Part shown: in pieces, positions 1 through 13,913 of the stretch
How the letters are laid out: every line of letters begins with the position of its first letter
Numbering within the stretch: the first letter of the stretch is position 1
Source of the DNA: Pogonophryne albipinna
Taxonomy: Eukaryota > Chordata > Actinopteri > Perciformes > Artedidraconidae
Reading direction: 5' to 3'
Length of the DNA stretch: 64,000 nucleotides
Assembly: GCA_028583405.1 (NCBI GenBank)
Contig: CM053261.1
Coordinates: forward strand, 15,306,783 to 15,370,782
Position numbers and translations under genes: made by a program
The notes under the pieces: generated by a model
Databases searched by the model: none
The model's input: only the letters and a program-made list of their open reading frames with translations
Told to the model about the DNA's origin: nothing

Positions 1-887
1 ATGTTTGATTCCCTCACCAAAAGAATCCATTATCACATCATGCCAGTTCAACAGATGCCAAGTGCTTTCATACAGGCTTCAAAGCCACCAAGGATCTCTT
101 CCTTGATACAGCTTCCAAAGAGTCCACATAGTCCCTCGCATGACTCTTATCTCAAGTCACCAAGCACCTTATCTAGAGATTACAGCTCTCAGAGTGTAAC
201 CCCACTTCATACCTCTTGTGCCATTACATCTCAATATGAAGGGTCCAAAATATATATTGAGATATTTCATTTTATTAATCTAATAGCATTTGGATAAATG
301 ACACAGACACTAAGAAAGTTATTAATTTCCTTGCATTTTAATTGATAAGCCTTAATATAAACCTTTATTTTTGGCCTCTTCGTGTTGCACCCTTTCCAGA
401 CTCACTGCACTCAGTGACTCACATGAACTTTATATGGTATATCAATATATTTATCTGCTGCTGGCAGGTTTTATTGGGACACTTTTATATCATATGAATA
501 ATAGATAAACAAGGTGACTCGCCATGTAGCAGCTGGGCAATAGCTGTGCTTTTATTTCTTTTACCACCGTGTCCAATATCTTACCTCCCCACTTTGGGTC
601 TGCATTTGCTCAGTACTTTCTGCAGTGAATGTAGGAAACTTAATTTTCTATTAATTATGTAAAAGTGGTATTGAGCAAGGGCAGACTAATCTGCAGAATT
701 ATAAAATGGGATTTTAAATGATCTTCAAGCAAAGAGAAAATTGCAAGGTTATGATATCACCTTAATTGCCTGAGCTCTGCACATGTACCCATACACAGAA
801 TAGGATAGCTGCATTTCTCAGGAATGATTCCCTTGCAAAATAGTAAAACAGCTACACACTTCTCCTAAGCTGTCAAGGTAAACTTAC
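1..887 (-). other. intron, 3' part (toward the last coding exon)
   Basis: This stretch follows the donor at 887 and holds no BRINP coding similarity on the minus strand. The frames here are short and unlike any family I know. I see no repeat or RNA gene in it. Confidence 0.8.
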
Positions 888-1124
888 CAGAGTTCTCAAA
901 GTCTTTGTAAGAAGAGGCCCAGGACTCAGACATCCCCAGCAGGCTATTCTCCATGATCTGGATGTCAGTGATGGGACAGTTGCACTGGGGATAGTCGTCG
1001 GCGCACTGACAGATGCAATGGTTGTTACTGCACACATACTCTCCTTCTCCATTGCACATGATGTAGCTCAGGGCAGACTGGACAAACTTCTCCTGCAGGT
1101 ATTCTGGGAAAATGACTTGAAGAC
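888..1124 (-). CDS. brinp1: BRINP1-like, probable penultimate coding exon: end of MACPF region and cysteine-rich segment
   Basis: This 237-bp exon runs from base 1124 down to 888. The acceptor follows a T-rich tract ending CTGTCAG at 1131-1125 (minus-strand order), and the donor GTAAGT begins at 887. It enters in phase 1 and leaves in phase 1: two bases complete a Gly codon, 78 codons follow, then one base. The peptide begins [20 protein letters not shown], then a seven-cysteine cluster running from [10 protein letters not shown] to QCNCP, then [12 protein letters not shown], and ends KDFENS. The cluster resembles the EGF-like/cysteine-rich part of BRINP proteins. The next exon of the family should start with a Glu-Phe-rich segment; it is not found between 1 and 887 and must lie outside. 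Exon identity is very secure. Confidence 0.95.
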
Positions 1125-2849
1125 CTGACAGAAAAACAGAGACAAATGGGAAGTTTTAGTGCAACAGAATGTGTTTCATAACTGATCTATTGTTGAATAT
1201 GACATAAAGAATAAGAAAAAGCCTACAATCTTGCTTTCTTTTCAAGTATACAGTGAAATGAAAATATTTGAGGCAGGATTATTGTCAACGAATGATACCC
1301 ATTTTGTCTTTGCATCAATGCAAATGTGTGAAAAGGTTAACACAATATTAAAAAGCGGCGGTGAAAGGGCTGACTGACCTTCCAGGATTGCTTTGTGTTA
1401 TAAACACTCATTTATTTGTCTGAAGGGTGTGCTTCAAAGCTCGACTATGTTCAACTTGAGCTGTCTTTTCAGTGGTGGGTCACTCATAATGTGACAATGT
1501 ATAACAGTGATTGATGCCTGCTCTCTTCTGCTGCGTTGGTTTCCTTAGCACAGATTGTTTAATACCCTTTGTGAGCATTTTTATTATACTCCTTGCTTTG
1601 TACAATACATGTTTCCATTTGTATTTGCCTGTGGTTTACATACCAAACGTTGCTAATAGCGATATTGGAATTTGTAGTCAAGAGGCCACTTTGGGGCTGA
1701 AGCTGAAAATACCTTTCCTCTCGCCGCTGACAATGTATTTATAATTGTCATACTACAAGTCAATCCGTATCTCACCCTGGGGATCTCATAGACGTGAACC
1801 CTGAAAAGCTAACAGTAAAGCCTTTTTCTTCAGTCCAGGCCCGTTGAAAATAAATCCCTAACTGTACAAGCCACTGAATTGGAAAATAACTAAATAGATT
1901 TATTTTCTCCTGTATGAAACATAATCTTGGTGAGGCAATATTTTCTTAATAGGTTTTACTTGAGCACAAACAGTGTTTCAGCAGGAAATATGCAGCCAGG
2001 AACCAGAACATAACATGTTATTGAATGATGAATGATTCCATTATTTTTTCTGCTCAGGTATTATTTTGACTTTCGGTGAAAATAGGAATCCATTTATGCA
2101 AAATCAACATAATGAAGCTGAAAGAAAAGGAAGAGTAAGCCTATAATTTCATACTGTACACAAGAATCATTTCCATGGCATTGTCATAGAATTTAATGGT
2201 ATCTAGTATTATTATAAGTGCCAAAGTGTGCTGCTTATTTACACCCACAACATGCACTTTAACAGAAAACAGTGGGTGATTAAGAAGCATTAATGTCCTA
2301 ATATGTGCCAAGATTGTTGGCTTTGCAACATAGGACAACTTCATCCTGCATGAACAGTGACAGTCTTTAAAGAAAAATAAAGTGGTTTTGGCCAATATCG
2401 AGCAATGTTTATACAATTCTATCAGGAATGAATGCAACTATTCCAGTCATATCAAGCTACAAGCCATGTTTTACTTGTCTTTAAATGCAGAACAATAACC
2501 CTACTCTTTATAATAAACCGTCTTCTTGTGTTCCCTTTTTAGTTATGAGTAGATTCCCTTCTCCTCTCCCCCTCTTTAGAACCGTTGCCCATCAGTAATG
2601 AAGGGAACAGCAGGAGGGGGGGAGTAAAGGGGATGGATGGATCATGTCTGAGCACAAAAGAGTTGGGTTGCACAGGGCTCTTTCTCCATCAGGCCTGTCT
2701 GCGGCCCCTGGATCCAATATTCATTTAGCTTGATGTATTCCTGGGCTTGAAACTTTAATGTGATTTGTGGGAGAATCCAGATGGCAAGTTCACGGATCAA
2801 CGCTGCTTACTGACAGTGCTGGTGCCAGCGGCCGGGTGCACAATAACAC

Positions 2850-3300
2850 CGAGTGCCTCAGCCCTCCCTCCTTCCCTCTGCCGTCTAACCATTCCCCCAA
2901 CCCTACTATCAACACACACGCAGACACACACCGACACACATTTTCTTCCTGTGACATCATCGTGTTGGTACCGGGAGGTTGCAGAGGGATTGGTTGGGGA
3001 TGCTGACATGCAGCTCGGCACTATCAGTCTTGCAATCTATTGTTTTCCACTCTCTTTTCTTCTCAATGTTTCTGTCTATTCTCTTACCAAACCTCTCACT
3101 CTTTACCTCGTACTCTGTACACATCTCTTCCGTCGTACTTCATTACACTCACTCCTACTCTCACCACACTCATGCGCATGCCCCTTGACTCGTCCCTCTT
3201 CATCCTTTGGCTCACAGTCACTCCATCAATCACTCTCATCATTCCTGTTTCTTCACCTCTTTTGCTCTCCTCAACACTTTCCCACCGAGCACGCACTCAA
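2850..3300 (+). repeat. pyrimidine-rich tract
   Basis: The plus strand is dominated by C and T over several hundred bases, with a CA-rich core at 2911-2940. The bias keeps long reading frames open in several phases (one of 206 codons from 2765), but their peptides are Ser/Leu/Pro-rich low-complexity sequence and not protein-like. Confidence 0.6.
2911..2940. repeat. imperfect CA microsatellite
   Basis: Runs of CA are interrupted by CG and GA; it lies inside the larger pyrimidine-rich tract. Confidence 0.8.
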
Positions 3301-5540
3301 GTATTGGAAATTCAATGTCTTGTTCTCCCACGCCAGTGTAGAAATGATGTCATGCAATAAAAACAAATCCATCCACATTTGTTAGTGCAGTGGGGAATGA
3401 GTAAGAGAATTGGAGCCCTCGGGCCCGAAATGAAATGAGAAACTAATCAGAGTAAAAAAACATTTATCTTTGTGACTATCCCGGCTTTGCTCTGGTAGTG
3501 CAGTACCATGTGAAAACTTTGAAAATGATTGGGCTATAAAGCTACAGTTTATACGGCTCTTATGCAGGTGTTTGTTGAGTAAAAAAACAACACATTGGAG
3601 CAGGGAGTTACACTTTCCATCATTAAAGAGCTGCTGATGAAATAAATAGCTGGGTATTGGAATTCCCGTGCAGCCATTTGATAACCTCCAACTTCATGCT
3701 CTGTCAGTGCACATAATTCCCTGCAACCCCTATGCCTGGTTTGCTCTAAATAAATAGCACCTGCAAATGGCAAATGGATAATCTCTCTGCATACATCAAA
3801 GGCTGATATATTTCCTTCACGTACGTTGGAGGATATAGCCCCTCAAACCTTCCATGAATGCTAAAAATGGAGCCTGCAACTGTGACTTTGCCTTTTCATT
3901 ATGTCTCTTTCTAGAGTGCTCTATGTTTACATGGTGATACAGTAGATGGGGAGTGTAGTCCACAACTGAGGCTTGTAACAGCCTTGGCAAGCAGTTGCCC
4001 GCTTATTGCAATGCCACGCTCCGCCTCATAAGTTACAGTTTCATTAAAGATTAATTGACCATTGTGTGGCCGCAATTTCGCAAAATAATCATTACTTAAT
4101 CCACTGGTGCAATAAAGTGCATTACTTGAATGGGGGCATTACATTAGCATTGGAGGTTATCGTTGCAGCCATGATACAAAACCAAAGACCTCTGAACTGG
4201 AAGATTGCCTGTTTCTCTTCAATCCGGGCCACCCTGCTGATCCCTAGACACTTAAAACAGAGGGGGCATACAGCTTTAAGATTTGCGGTATTGGCCCATT
4301 TCACACGCAAACTCCACTCCCAGAGGAATGAGGTAGAGGGCCATTTAAAGTTGATTTTTATCCACTCATTCCGCCACATAAAGCACATGGGTCTTATACA
4401 GCGTCTGTTGGGCCTGACAGAGGATAACATGTTCCACTGGAGCTATTCTCAGATCTCAGAATATGTTTGCATTTTTTAAAGTTCTGAATGAGGTTTACTT
4501 AGCATTCAAATGGATGTGTTGCTGTGTTGAGTAGATTATCGTGGATTATCATAAATGTTCCAAGCAGTCTCTAAGGCAGCAGCCCATTTTCCAACAGGAC
4601 TGTTTACTCAGTGTTTTTTATACAATCTTAGTTAACTTTGGGTGAAAAATAGATTAGGACCATGAAGTTCATATTTTCATGTCAAATGCGTCCAAAGTGC
4701 AGCAAAAACACTTTTGTTTTTTCATCCCTGAGTGCTATACTTTGGGATTTATTTTACAGTACATAAGATTTAGGCATGCATATATTTTGAAAAAGCAAAA
4801 GAACAGAGAAATGACAAATCCCATTTCCTAGAACATATTAACATACAAGAGCCTGCATGTGCATATGTGATACATTCCGCTCTTTCTGCATAGAACAAAA
4901 AGACACAATGTGTTCCTTACGATACCTCCAATTAGCGTTAGCTTTGAAGAAGCTCACTTATTCATATTGTTAGCACAAACTGCAAGAAAGAAAGCAGGTG
5001 CAGTAATCACTGTAAAAGCATAAATTACATATAGAAATGGTCTTGGCATTCAGGCTTTCTGCTCCCGCCTCCTGAAAGAGGGATATGCTGAAATTGCATG
5101 TTGTAGCAATTGCTGGATTGAGAAGAGCGGGCAGTCTGGAGAGGAAGATGAGCTCTCCATTGTGCCGAATTATTGCCAGGTGCACAGCACTCTGGAGACA
5201 GACATGCAAGTTGAGTCAGAGAAAGGGTAAGTTAAAAAAAAAGTTTTAGATATATTCCTGTGTGCAAGATCACAATAGGGAGAATGCAAATTTGGTATTT
5301 CTTTTTCTTTCTGTAATAGGAATAATCTCTCATAAATGGTGCTAGTAGATTGTAGTAATTTTGGTTTTAAATCATACACACTGAATATTGTGTTTCAAGA
5401 TTTGTGATGTGGTTGCTGTTGGCAGCCTGTGCTCTACAGTCAAGCTGCTTCCTCATGTGCTGCCATGTGTCCCCGCACAGCAGTAGCACTAAGGCCTCGG
5501 CTGGTAACTTATCATCATAGTGTCCCACTTTCAATTGCAT

Positions 5541-5585
5541 GCACACACACAGAAACATACACATACAGGCACACCAACACACACG
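5541..5585. repeat. imperfect CA microsatellite
   Basis: ACACAC stretches are separated by GAAACAT and GGCAC interruptions. Confidence 0.75.
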
Positions 5586-5858
5586 CTCTTGCAGAAATCA
5601 CATGTTTTACAGGAACCCTGGAGAGGGGGAGGAGAGATGTTTGACAAGATTTGATGTTTCCATTCCAGCTATCAACGATACAACTGCCCTCAAAGTGTCA
5701 AGATGTGCTGCACACACATCCCAGATCAAAAGCCCAGATTTATCTCAGAAAGTACATCAAACTTCCCTAAATAACAACAAGTAATGTTAATCTATTTGTA
5801 TTTGAAGGAACATGTTTGCTGTGCACTAATCTGCTGATTCATACATTTTATTTTCACA

Positions 5859-5896
5859 ATAGTGAGCTAAAAACACGATAGTGAGCTAAAAACACA
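5859..5896. repeat. 19-bp tandem duplication
   Basis: The unit ATAGTGAGCTAAAAACACG occurs twice in a row (5859-5877 and 5878-5896); the second copy matches except at its last base. Confidence 0.9.
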
Positions 5897-8800
5897 CAAC
5901 AAATATGTTTTGTTGGTTGCCTTTTTTCATTTAAATATCAAACTTTTTTAAGATTGTCAATATAACAGTATTATTGGTAACGCATAATGATTTAGCACTA
6001 CATTATAATGCAAATGTATTAACGTTTGTGATCAGCCCGTTGAAAGGCCATTATCAGTTTTTATCACTACAATTCTAATGTCTAAGACGTGGCAAAAAGG
6101 GCGTCACACTCTGAAGTATCATCAGTCGTAATTACTTTTGAATTGTGTAAAACCATGGCCCACACATTTGAACCGACAAAAAACAGAAAGTGACTTTATC
6201 ACCAGTTCAATACTTATGGGGCCTTTCCCGTGTACAAAAGACGAATAAAGTAAAGAATCCCCCAATCAATTGATGAAACACAGTCTGTCAGAGGGAGGAG
6301 AAAGACTGAGTGGAAAACCATGGTACTTGCTGAAATGGCAGCCTGAAGCTGGCAATGGTGAGTGGAAAAGGAGATTTATGGCATGCTGGCCCAAATGGAA
6401 ACTCACTCTTGATTGACCACTTCCAATTGAAAGCTGACCTTCAGGTCTGCATGGAAAGATTTCATCAGGAACTTGGTTTTCAGAATGTTAGAGGGAAGTG
6501 AAAAAATGTGTGCAGCCATCCATCTTGATGGATAAGATCCTACATTGTTAGTTTTCTGAGCAAAATAAAATGGCCACCTTGGTTCAATGCATGGGCCTGT
6601 CCATGAGTTGGGTCAATACCCCAGATCACTGTGACATGAGGTATTCACATGTGACTTCTAATGAAAATAACAATGGTTTTAACTGGGATATGTATCATCA
6701 AATGAAGATATAGTGGGGTGTTTTTCGGGTGGGTCCAGGTTTGAGAAAGGAATAGATGAATAGTTAAAATCAGACAGTGTTTCTGTTACAGATAAAGATG
6801 CCGAGGAAGGGAGCAGCTGAGCGAATACAAAATATATGATGAAAATGCCTTGTTGTGCTCCCCCAACATCTGCTCTCCATGCTTTGCACCACATATCTTT
6901 CTTCAGTAAATGATTCCCTGGTAACCCAAGACATTATGTTTACTGATATACTTTAGTATCTAAATCAATTAGTCCGTCATCAAAAACAACTCAATTGATT
7001 TGTGTGTTTGTTCGTCTTCCCCATGGTGTTTGCAGCTTTTACTTGAAATGAGGGACAGCAATCGAGCGACAGAGCAATGAGTATCTAATTCATCACTCTC
7101 CACACGACTTGCCTACAGGGCCAGTCTAATTTATTTTCACTTCACCACTTTGAAAACTGTTGGCTCAGGCTATTCTAACATATTCATAAATCTTCCCAGA
7201 TAGGCTCATGGCTCTTCCAAGATAGGCTTTTGAAGAAACTGGAGAAAGAAAAATAGAGAAAGCATGTGTCGGGGATTGAAAGAAACAAATTAGCCGGCTT
7301 TTGTTTTGGTGCTAATTTATGACAGCCATATCGGAGGTGATTGGGTCCTTGCAAGGTAATGGCTTGTGGAGGTTCCAGGGCATTTTATCTTTCTTTGGCA
7401 GAGTTAATACATGTATCCAATTTGCTATTTTCATTCCCCAGTACACGTTTTCTTTATTTGTGTTGGCAATAAATCAAATAACACAACAAATATTGCAATA
7501 TTCTGCCCAATATAAAGCCCCTGCTCCTTTGCTATTTAAAAAAACCACCTATTCAAATGTCAAACACAATATAAAAATGAAAATGACAAAATAATCCCTG
7601 CAACCTTAAGCATACTGTGTACTAAGGGAAAGTGAGAATCCAGACAAAACCAATATCATTGGGTTTCCTCAAAGTAGCCCGGGGAGAGGACAAACAAACA
7701 ATGAACAATCAAGGTGGTAGAAAAAGTGTATTTAAATCATCCTAGTAGAGAAGCTCAATGGTGTGAATATTTTAGATTGAATTTATTCAAATATACACAA
7801 GGAAAACATGTCCATCAAATGCATACAAAATCCACGAGGAATTTAAGAGTGTAGTCACATGTATGGCTTGTGGTACCTCTGATAATTTGTTATAACCAAT
7901 AGGCTGATGATATCAGGTTCAGGGACACAAGTGTCTGCAAGGTTAAACTATAATTGATGTTAAGCGACAGAGGAAGACCGGTCCAGGATCAATGAATTCC
8001 TCTTGCATGCCCACAAACAGCCTCTGCTGATAACATACTGCATGCCAATGCCCTGTGGTTCTGTATTTAGCTGCCAATAAAGCTGCGAAATATGGCATTA
8101 AACATCCACAAATATTAAACCTAAACCTCCATAGCCAAATTAACTTTAAGGGAAGCAAATGTTCATCTTTGATGGATCAAAGCTTTGCTAAATCATGCAT
8201 GAAATCTAATGTGAATTCATTTGTTCCAGTGCCATCTTATTCTGCTGATGAAAAAAGGCCAATAAAGGAGGAGGCACAAGGTGTTGGTGAATTTGCCAAA
8301 CATTTCACAAAGCAAAACTGTGGGAGAGGAAAGGACTGACTCTAGCTTTGATAGGTAGCTCCCTTGATGTGAGATTTGACTAGAGCATTCTAATCTAAAT
8401 CTAAGTGAAAGCAGAGGGAATATCCAGGGAGTGTCATATCCTCACTGTGTTATCTGAGGCTCACAGGCCCAACAGCTCACATAGAGCGACCGCAGGGGTG
8501 AGAAGGAGAAGGGGGGAAAAAAACCTTTTAAGAATTCAGTTATTTTTCTAGAGACAGTCAAAAGTGTCTCCAGGAGCACTTTGACCACAACGAAATCTTG
8601 TTCATTTAAACCAGAATGCTGTCTCAGACTGTCTATAACTAATCCCAGCAGTAAAGGTGTTTGCCAACAGGTTTGTAATCATTTTCTTGTATATATTCTC
8701 TCACAAAGTTTTGCAGTTACATTTGTGCCTCTAGGTAGATAAAGTGCTGAGGTTTAAAAAAAAAGCATGATTAGAAGTTTAATTAGAAGAATGAAATGAA

Positions 8801-11376
8801 GTGGGTTTTCTATTACTGCATCCTTGTTGTAACTCACATGGCGCTGCATACTAATATGAACCCCTTATTAAATTCATAAGCAATTAAAATAGCTCGTCTC
8901 GATTAAGGTTTTTACAGGTTTATTTGGATTATTTCCAAAATATGGCATTATAGATAAAAGGTTTTTGTTCAACACTGGTCACAGTTGGTCAGAGATAATC
9001 ATGTTTGTGCATACACGTGAGAGTCCAAAATGTGTCGTCATGGTGTATCGCAGAGTTAAATGAGGAATGGGCCGAGGAAGGGATAGATAAAGTAACTTGG
9101 TGAATCATTTCTAAAAGAACAATTTTAGTAACGCATAAACAGGAAAATATATGTGCATAAAACCAGCTAAAGTGAAACCTTCTGAAAGTAATATTCAAAA
9201 TGGTTTCACAATCTCTTCATTCACTCACTGGCAGTGATTTAGACAGCTGTCAAAAAAAAGTTTAAAAAAGAGAGAAGCAGACAAGCCTGTATATAGCAAC
9301 GGCTACATGTAAGTGCCATAGGAACCTAGAACAAATGTAATTCTTGGATACATTTTTTGTCAGTAATACAGTGTTATTTTACCCAAGTTGGCCCAGAATT
9401 CAATTACAAGAACACCCAACCTATAATTGGTTATTCTCACTTAGCTAGTGTCGTATCCGAACTACATTACCTCAAGAGATGTGCATTTCCCGTCAGTTAT
9501 TTATGGTGAAACATCAACATTCAAGAATAATTGGGTGGTTGAGCACTATGGAGTCCAGAAACACAAGTTGAATGTGTTTATTTTAATGTCTAACACAAAT
9601 CATACTCAAGGTATAAAGACAGAACATACCAAATATAAGAATATATACATATCACGTTTTTGAATCTTTGTTTTATGCTAAATCTACATTAGGGCAAGGT
9701 GTTTTTTATTTTTTGCTGGTATTCTGTTTCATCTAAAATGTTGCATGCTGTGCAATTGTTGCTATCAGATAGTAGTGCATTGAACCGTGATCTTCTGGCC
9801 AGCTGTGACTCCTCCTCACAGTTTAAATGCCAAAATTTTGCATTTTAGCTAATTGTCTGGATAAAGGTCAATGGGCATTTGAAAATGAGACACATGGTGC
9901 GCATTCATTAGATGTGATGGGAGCCATGAGAGCTTATAAGAGCAATCCTGGGCCCAGCCAATGCCTCTCCCCCCAGGGATAGTTTGTGAAGTCCATTCAT
10001 GGCGTGTTGTCAAAGACGAGGACAAAGCTGTCAAAGCTTTCATTTTTCGGGCATTGACTGTATGGACCAGACAATCCTGTAAATCTGTTAGAGATTCTAG
10101 CTGTTTTGTACAAATAAAAGGCGAAAAAGCTGCTTTTGGAACCACCATGAGGTCCACGAGTTGTTCCAAATGGCTTAAACTCTAGCTTGCAAGTTTTTGG
10201 AATTATTCAATGTTTCCAAGTGCACCCAGATAGAACAACAACAGCTGCTTGTGGCGCTTTATAGCCCGTTCTGTCGAGATTAAATGTATTAAAACTCATA
10301 TTAGCACAGCGATAACAAAAATAACAATTTAGTTATAGAACAATCCAATTTATCTATACAACTCATAAATAACATCATCCTTGAGTCTTTATGAAATAAT
10401 ATGTTAAACAATAGATGCATAACACCACACATACACCTACCAATGTGTTATAGCTGAGAGCTTTCAACCGAATGCTGTGTTGACATTTTAAAAAGAGAGA
10501 AACCTAGAGAGCTAGAATAATATATGATGGTTTTATATTGCACATTTTTTAAGTTTATTGAAATGCCTGAATGAATGAAACAGCCTTAATCCAGCCAACA
10601 TGGGACTCAACAGCAGAGTTTGTGACCCAAGTGAATAACAATATTTAACCTATACCAGCAATTTAAGTGCCGGAGGACAAGTACCTTTTAAATGCACATG
10701 GCTGGCTTAGTATGAGAAGAACACATGGTTCACTGAGGGATAACATAAAACTAATTGTTACACTTACACCAGTGTTCATGACAAAAGGATAACTATAAGG
10801 GTGAATTAGAATCTCATTAAAAAATGTATTTGAACAGCGTAAACCTTAAAAGCCCTCCTTTGACAAGACACCTCCCTATGGGCTGTGTGAAGTGCTATCA
10901 CTTTGAAGAGCACTGTGATTTAATGGGGAAGTTACACCATCAGCTGTCTTTATAATTAAAGGCGCAAAAGCATAATTGCTCTATAAAGAGCACATTGTCA
11001 GCAGAACTCTCAACACCTCCCATCACCCTTCGCCCACACAAAATGCATAAACACATCCAATATCATTTGGCATAATGCAAAACTCTAAGCCAGAAACCAA
11101 ACGGAAAAACGACTCCAGTCTATTGGGGCTATTATCCAGCCAAAAGAAAATAATCTTTCCCAGACCTGTCATCTGTCGATTGGGTGACAAAACAGTCTTC
11201 AAAGCACAAGGCTAATACGTTTGGTGCATGACAATAAAGCTTTTCCCAAAACCTATGGAGTCCTTTGAGTAAGTGGCAGCGGAAGACTTAAAGGTGTTTC
11301 TTTGACAAACCACTTAGTTCTCTGATTTTCAGAGGACGAGTAATGATCCCTTCAGAGAGAGGAAAGAGAGGGAGAA

Positions 11377-11397
11377 GGGGGGGGTGGGTGGCGGTGG
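11377..11397 (+). repeat. G-rich stretch with G-quadruplex potential
   Basis: A run of eight G is followed by T, GGG, TGGCGGT and GGG. Four runs of three or more G on the plus strand fit an intramolecular quadruplex pattern. On the gene's own strand it is C-rich. Confidence 0.6.
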
Positions 11398-12171
11398 GTG
11401 GCGGTGTGCATTGGATTGAAAATAAGCCTGTAATTCTCACACTAGTTTTAATAACCTGCGTACATTCGAATAAATCAAAGAAACAATCACTCTGTTCAAA
11501 CACTTGACCACAGTTACACAGTCTTTTGTCAGTCTTTTCCCCAGGGTGGCTGTCACTGCAAGCTATTCCTTCTCGCATGCTAATTATAAATTGTGTCAAT
11601 GTTTAAGACAGAACTATTTTTCGCTTAAAAGAACATAACCACTAATGGATAACCGTTGCTATTTGCATATACTGACATTTGATCTGTGATATAAAGTTAT
11701 AAAGTAAACCATTTATGTGTCATTAAAGAGATGATCAACTAAAAATAAATCAGTTTGACACTTATATTGATCAGTACAGCGATACCTTTCCTTTTATACA
11801 TTGTTTCTACTTAGACAGTGCTAGTTCCAGCGTTAATGTCTGAATAGTTTCTTCAGTTCAGTTGAATTTAGGCCTCTCTTTGCAGAAAGCTTTAAGAGCG
11901 ACTAAGACCATGGTCACGTTAGCAAATACCTTTAACAGGAGAAAATCATATCGCAGTCCCCAGAGAGGATTGGGAAGCAAATATATCCCAGTTCCAATTT
12001 AAAAATGCATTAAAGTGTTGAGAAGGCCTTATCCAAATAAGAGCATTTCATATATGACTATAGATCTCCTTTGCTTTAGGGAGGCTAAAATGAAGTTTGG
12101 CCCTGCTAACCTGCGATGTCCAACATCAATGGGCAGCATGTGGAGATGATTGATATACTGGGATTGTTTAC

Positions 12172-12277
12172 CTTGCAGATTAATCTTGCTCTCTGGGCTC
12201 TGCAGAAGGATGGAGCTAACCGAGTCGAGATTGTCATAGCTACTGCATCCCAGCGGCCCCGTCCGTGTCTCTGTCAC
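12172..12277 (-). CDS. brinp1: BRINP1-like internal exon (106 bp)
   Basis: The exon starts at 12277 after acceptor TTCTGTTGCAG and ends at 12172 before donor GTAAAC. It enters in phase 0 and leaves in phase 1, giving 35 codons plus one base, which pairs with the phase-1 acceptor of the exon at 1124. The peptide runs [20 protein letters not shown] and then [35 protein letters not shown] is one of the most conserved blocks in the BRINP family and is enough by itself to identify the family. Reading past the donor gives non-family sequence (Lys-Gln-Ser-Gln), which supports the splice position. The single cysteine is conserved in the family. Confidence 0.95.
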
Positions 12278-13896
12278 CTGCAACAGAATTAGGACACAAA
12301 TTAGGCACACATTTGAAAAGCAAACATTGATAAGCGGATTTGGTCAAAATGTGTATGTGTGCTGGTACATTATGTGCACGTAGAAGCGAACACCTGCATC
12401 TTTGAATCTCAATTGTATGATTATGCAGAATTTATACCATGTAAGTACTTTCTCTTGCAGAGCTCTGCATCATTTCCACATTTTCAGGGCGCTTTCACAA
12501 GCCAGCATTTCATCTGTTTTAATTAAACTCCATGTGTCTTAACCTCTGCTGTGAACACAGCGATCATTCTTTCTGAGACTGCTTGCGAGTAAACTCTAGT
12601 GTGAACCTTAGTGTGGTTCAATTGCAATCAGAAACAAATTTGACCCAATTACTGGAAGTCGACCAAAATGTAGGCAATGATGGGCTGCCTGTGCGGACAT
12701 TTGTTGAAATGGACACAGGTAAAAGACAGGGTTAAATGAGTGGGAGAGGACTAACTGGGACTTCTGGAGGAGGTATGGTGTGAATAGGAATCTTGGCTTG
12801 TAGAGAAAATGTTGAATATTCTAAATAAAGTTAAAAAAAGTGATTATTATCAGCAAACTGTAGAAGAGGGAATCTAATTTGTCCCATTTTCCTGTATTCA
12901 TTTGTGCGTCTAAACCTAACTAGATAAATGAGAAAACAAATCAAAAGTGAAAAGAAATTACTCTGATACAAAATAACCAAAGACTAAAGTAAGCTTATGC
13001 TAAATTCAGTCACATAAGAGCCATGAGCATTTTAACAATGTCAGGTGGTATATGTGAAGATCTGTTCATTACTGCTGTCAGTGGATAATTTATAAGGACG
13101 ACTTTCACATGTGCTAATTGCACAGATGTCACACTGGTAAATGTAACACAGGGAGAGGTGCGGTGACAGAAAGTATTGCCACAGGTTATCACAGTAAAAT
13201 CCATCGTAGTTTTAGCTTTTTTAGTTCACAGGACATCATTTGAGGGCTAATTAACTCTAAGAAAAAAGGACATAATTGCATTTTTAAACAACACATTTAC
13301 ACAACGCATCTTTAATTAAGCTGCTGGTACCATGTCTCACGCGTTGCAAGGCTGTGGTGTCTTTTAAACACTTTAAATAGGTTTTCTTCAAACATGAATG
13401 GCTATTTCTGGTGAATCTATGTCCTTGGTCCATTCAAAATAAACCGCACTGTGGTGGTGGTTCTTGTTCTAAACCCTCGGACAATGTTCTAAAGAAATAA
13501 TGATGCTTTTCAATGAAAGAGGCCACTTTACTATACAGAGCTTCCACATTTGAGACCTTGAGGAGTCTGCTCTTGAAAAGGAAAGGAACGAGTGAAACCT
13601 CTCCTCTTTTCAGCTGCCTTTGCTCATTAAGTTCTTCCAGAAGCTCCTATCCTAATGGTACTTGTACAAGGTTCCAAGAAGCCAAAAGAGATAGCTCTCA
13701 GCAGAAGAGATTAACGGAGGGACTAGATTAATCTCAACATAAAAATCAGTTATATTCTTCTGGGTCTTTGTAGAGAGCAAAAATGAAAAATGCTAGGAAG
13801 CAGCAATTTATCTTGTACGTGCCAGAAATATAAAGATACTATTATTTTGACGGCTATCTTGTTTGTTTTTAAGTTTAGAACAAAATAATGTTGTAT

Positions 13897-13913
13897 GGTT
13901 AGGGTTAGGGTTT
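13897..13913. repeat. short telomere-like repeat
   Basis: GGTTAGGGTTAGGGTTT contains just over two TTAGGG units inside an intron. It is too short to suggest a chromosome-fusion scar. Confidence 0.7.

Larger units (their letters stand above)
1125..12171 (-). other. intron, 11.0 kb, repeat-poor
   Basis: The intron lies between the exons ending at 12172 and starting at 1124 and carries GT/AG borders. It holds a CA-rich stretch (2911-2940), a long C/T-rich tract (about 2850-3300), a second CA-rich stretch (5541-5585), a 19-bp tandem duplication (5859-5896) and a G-rich stretch (11377-11397). I recognise no mobile element. AT-rich single-copy-looking sequence fills the rest; conserved non-coding elements could be present but cannot be shown without alignment. 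Confidence 0.85.

Noticed and set aside
1..887. Search for the large last BRINP exon
   Set aside because: No minus-strand frame continues the protein after the phase-1 donor at 887.
2765..3385. 206-codon open frame, the longest in the window
   Set aside because: It lies in a pyrimidine-rich tract, has overlapping open frames in other phases, a Ser/Leu/Pro-rich low-complexity peptide, and no family resemblance.
4066..4479. 137-codon open frame and a 102-codon frame on the other strand
   Set aside because: Open on both strands at once, without motif or splice-site logic; probably chance.
13897..13913. Telomere repeat as a chromosome-fusion site
   Set aside because: Only about two units; such short matches occur by chance.
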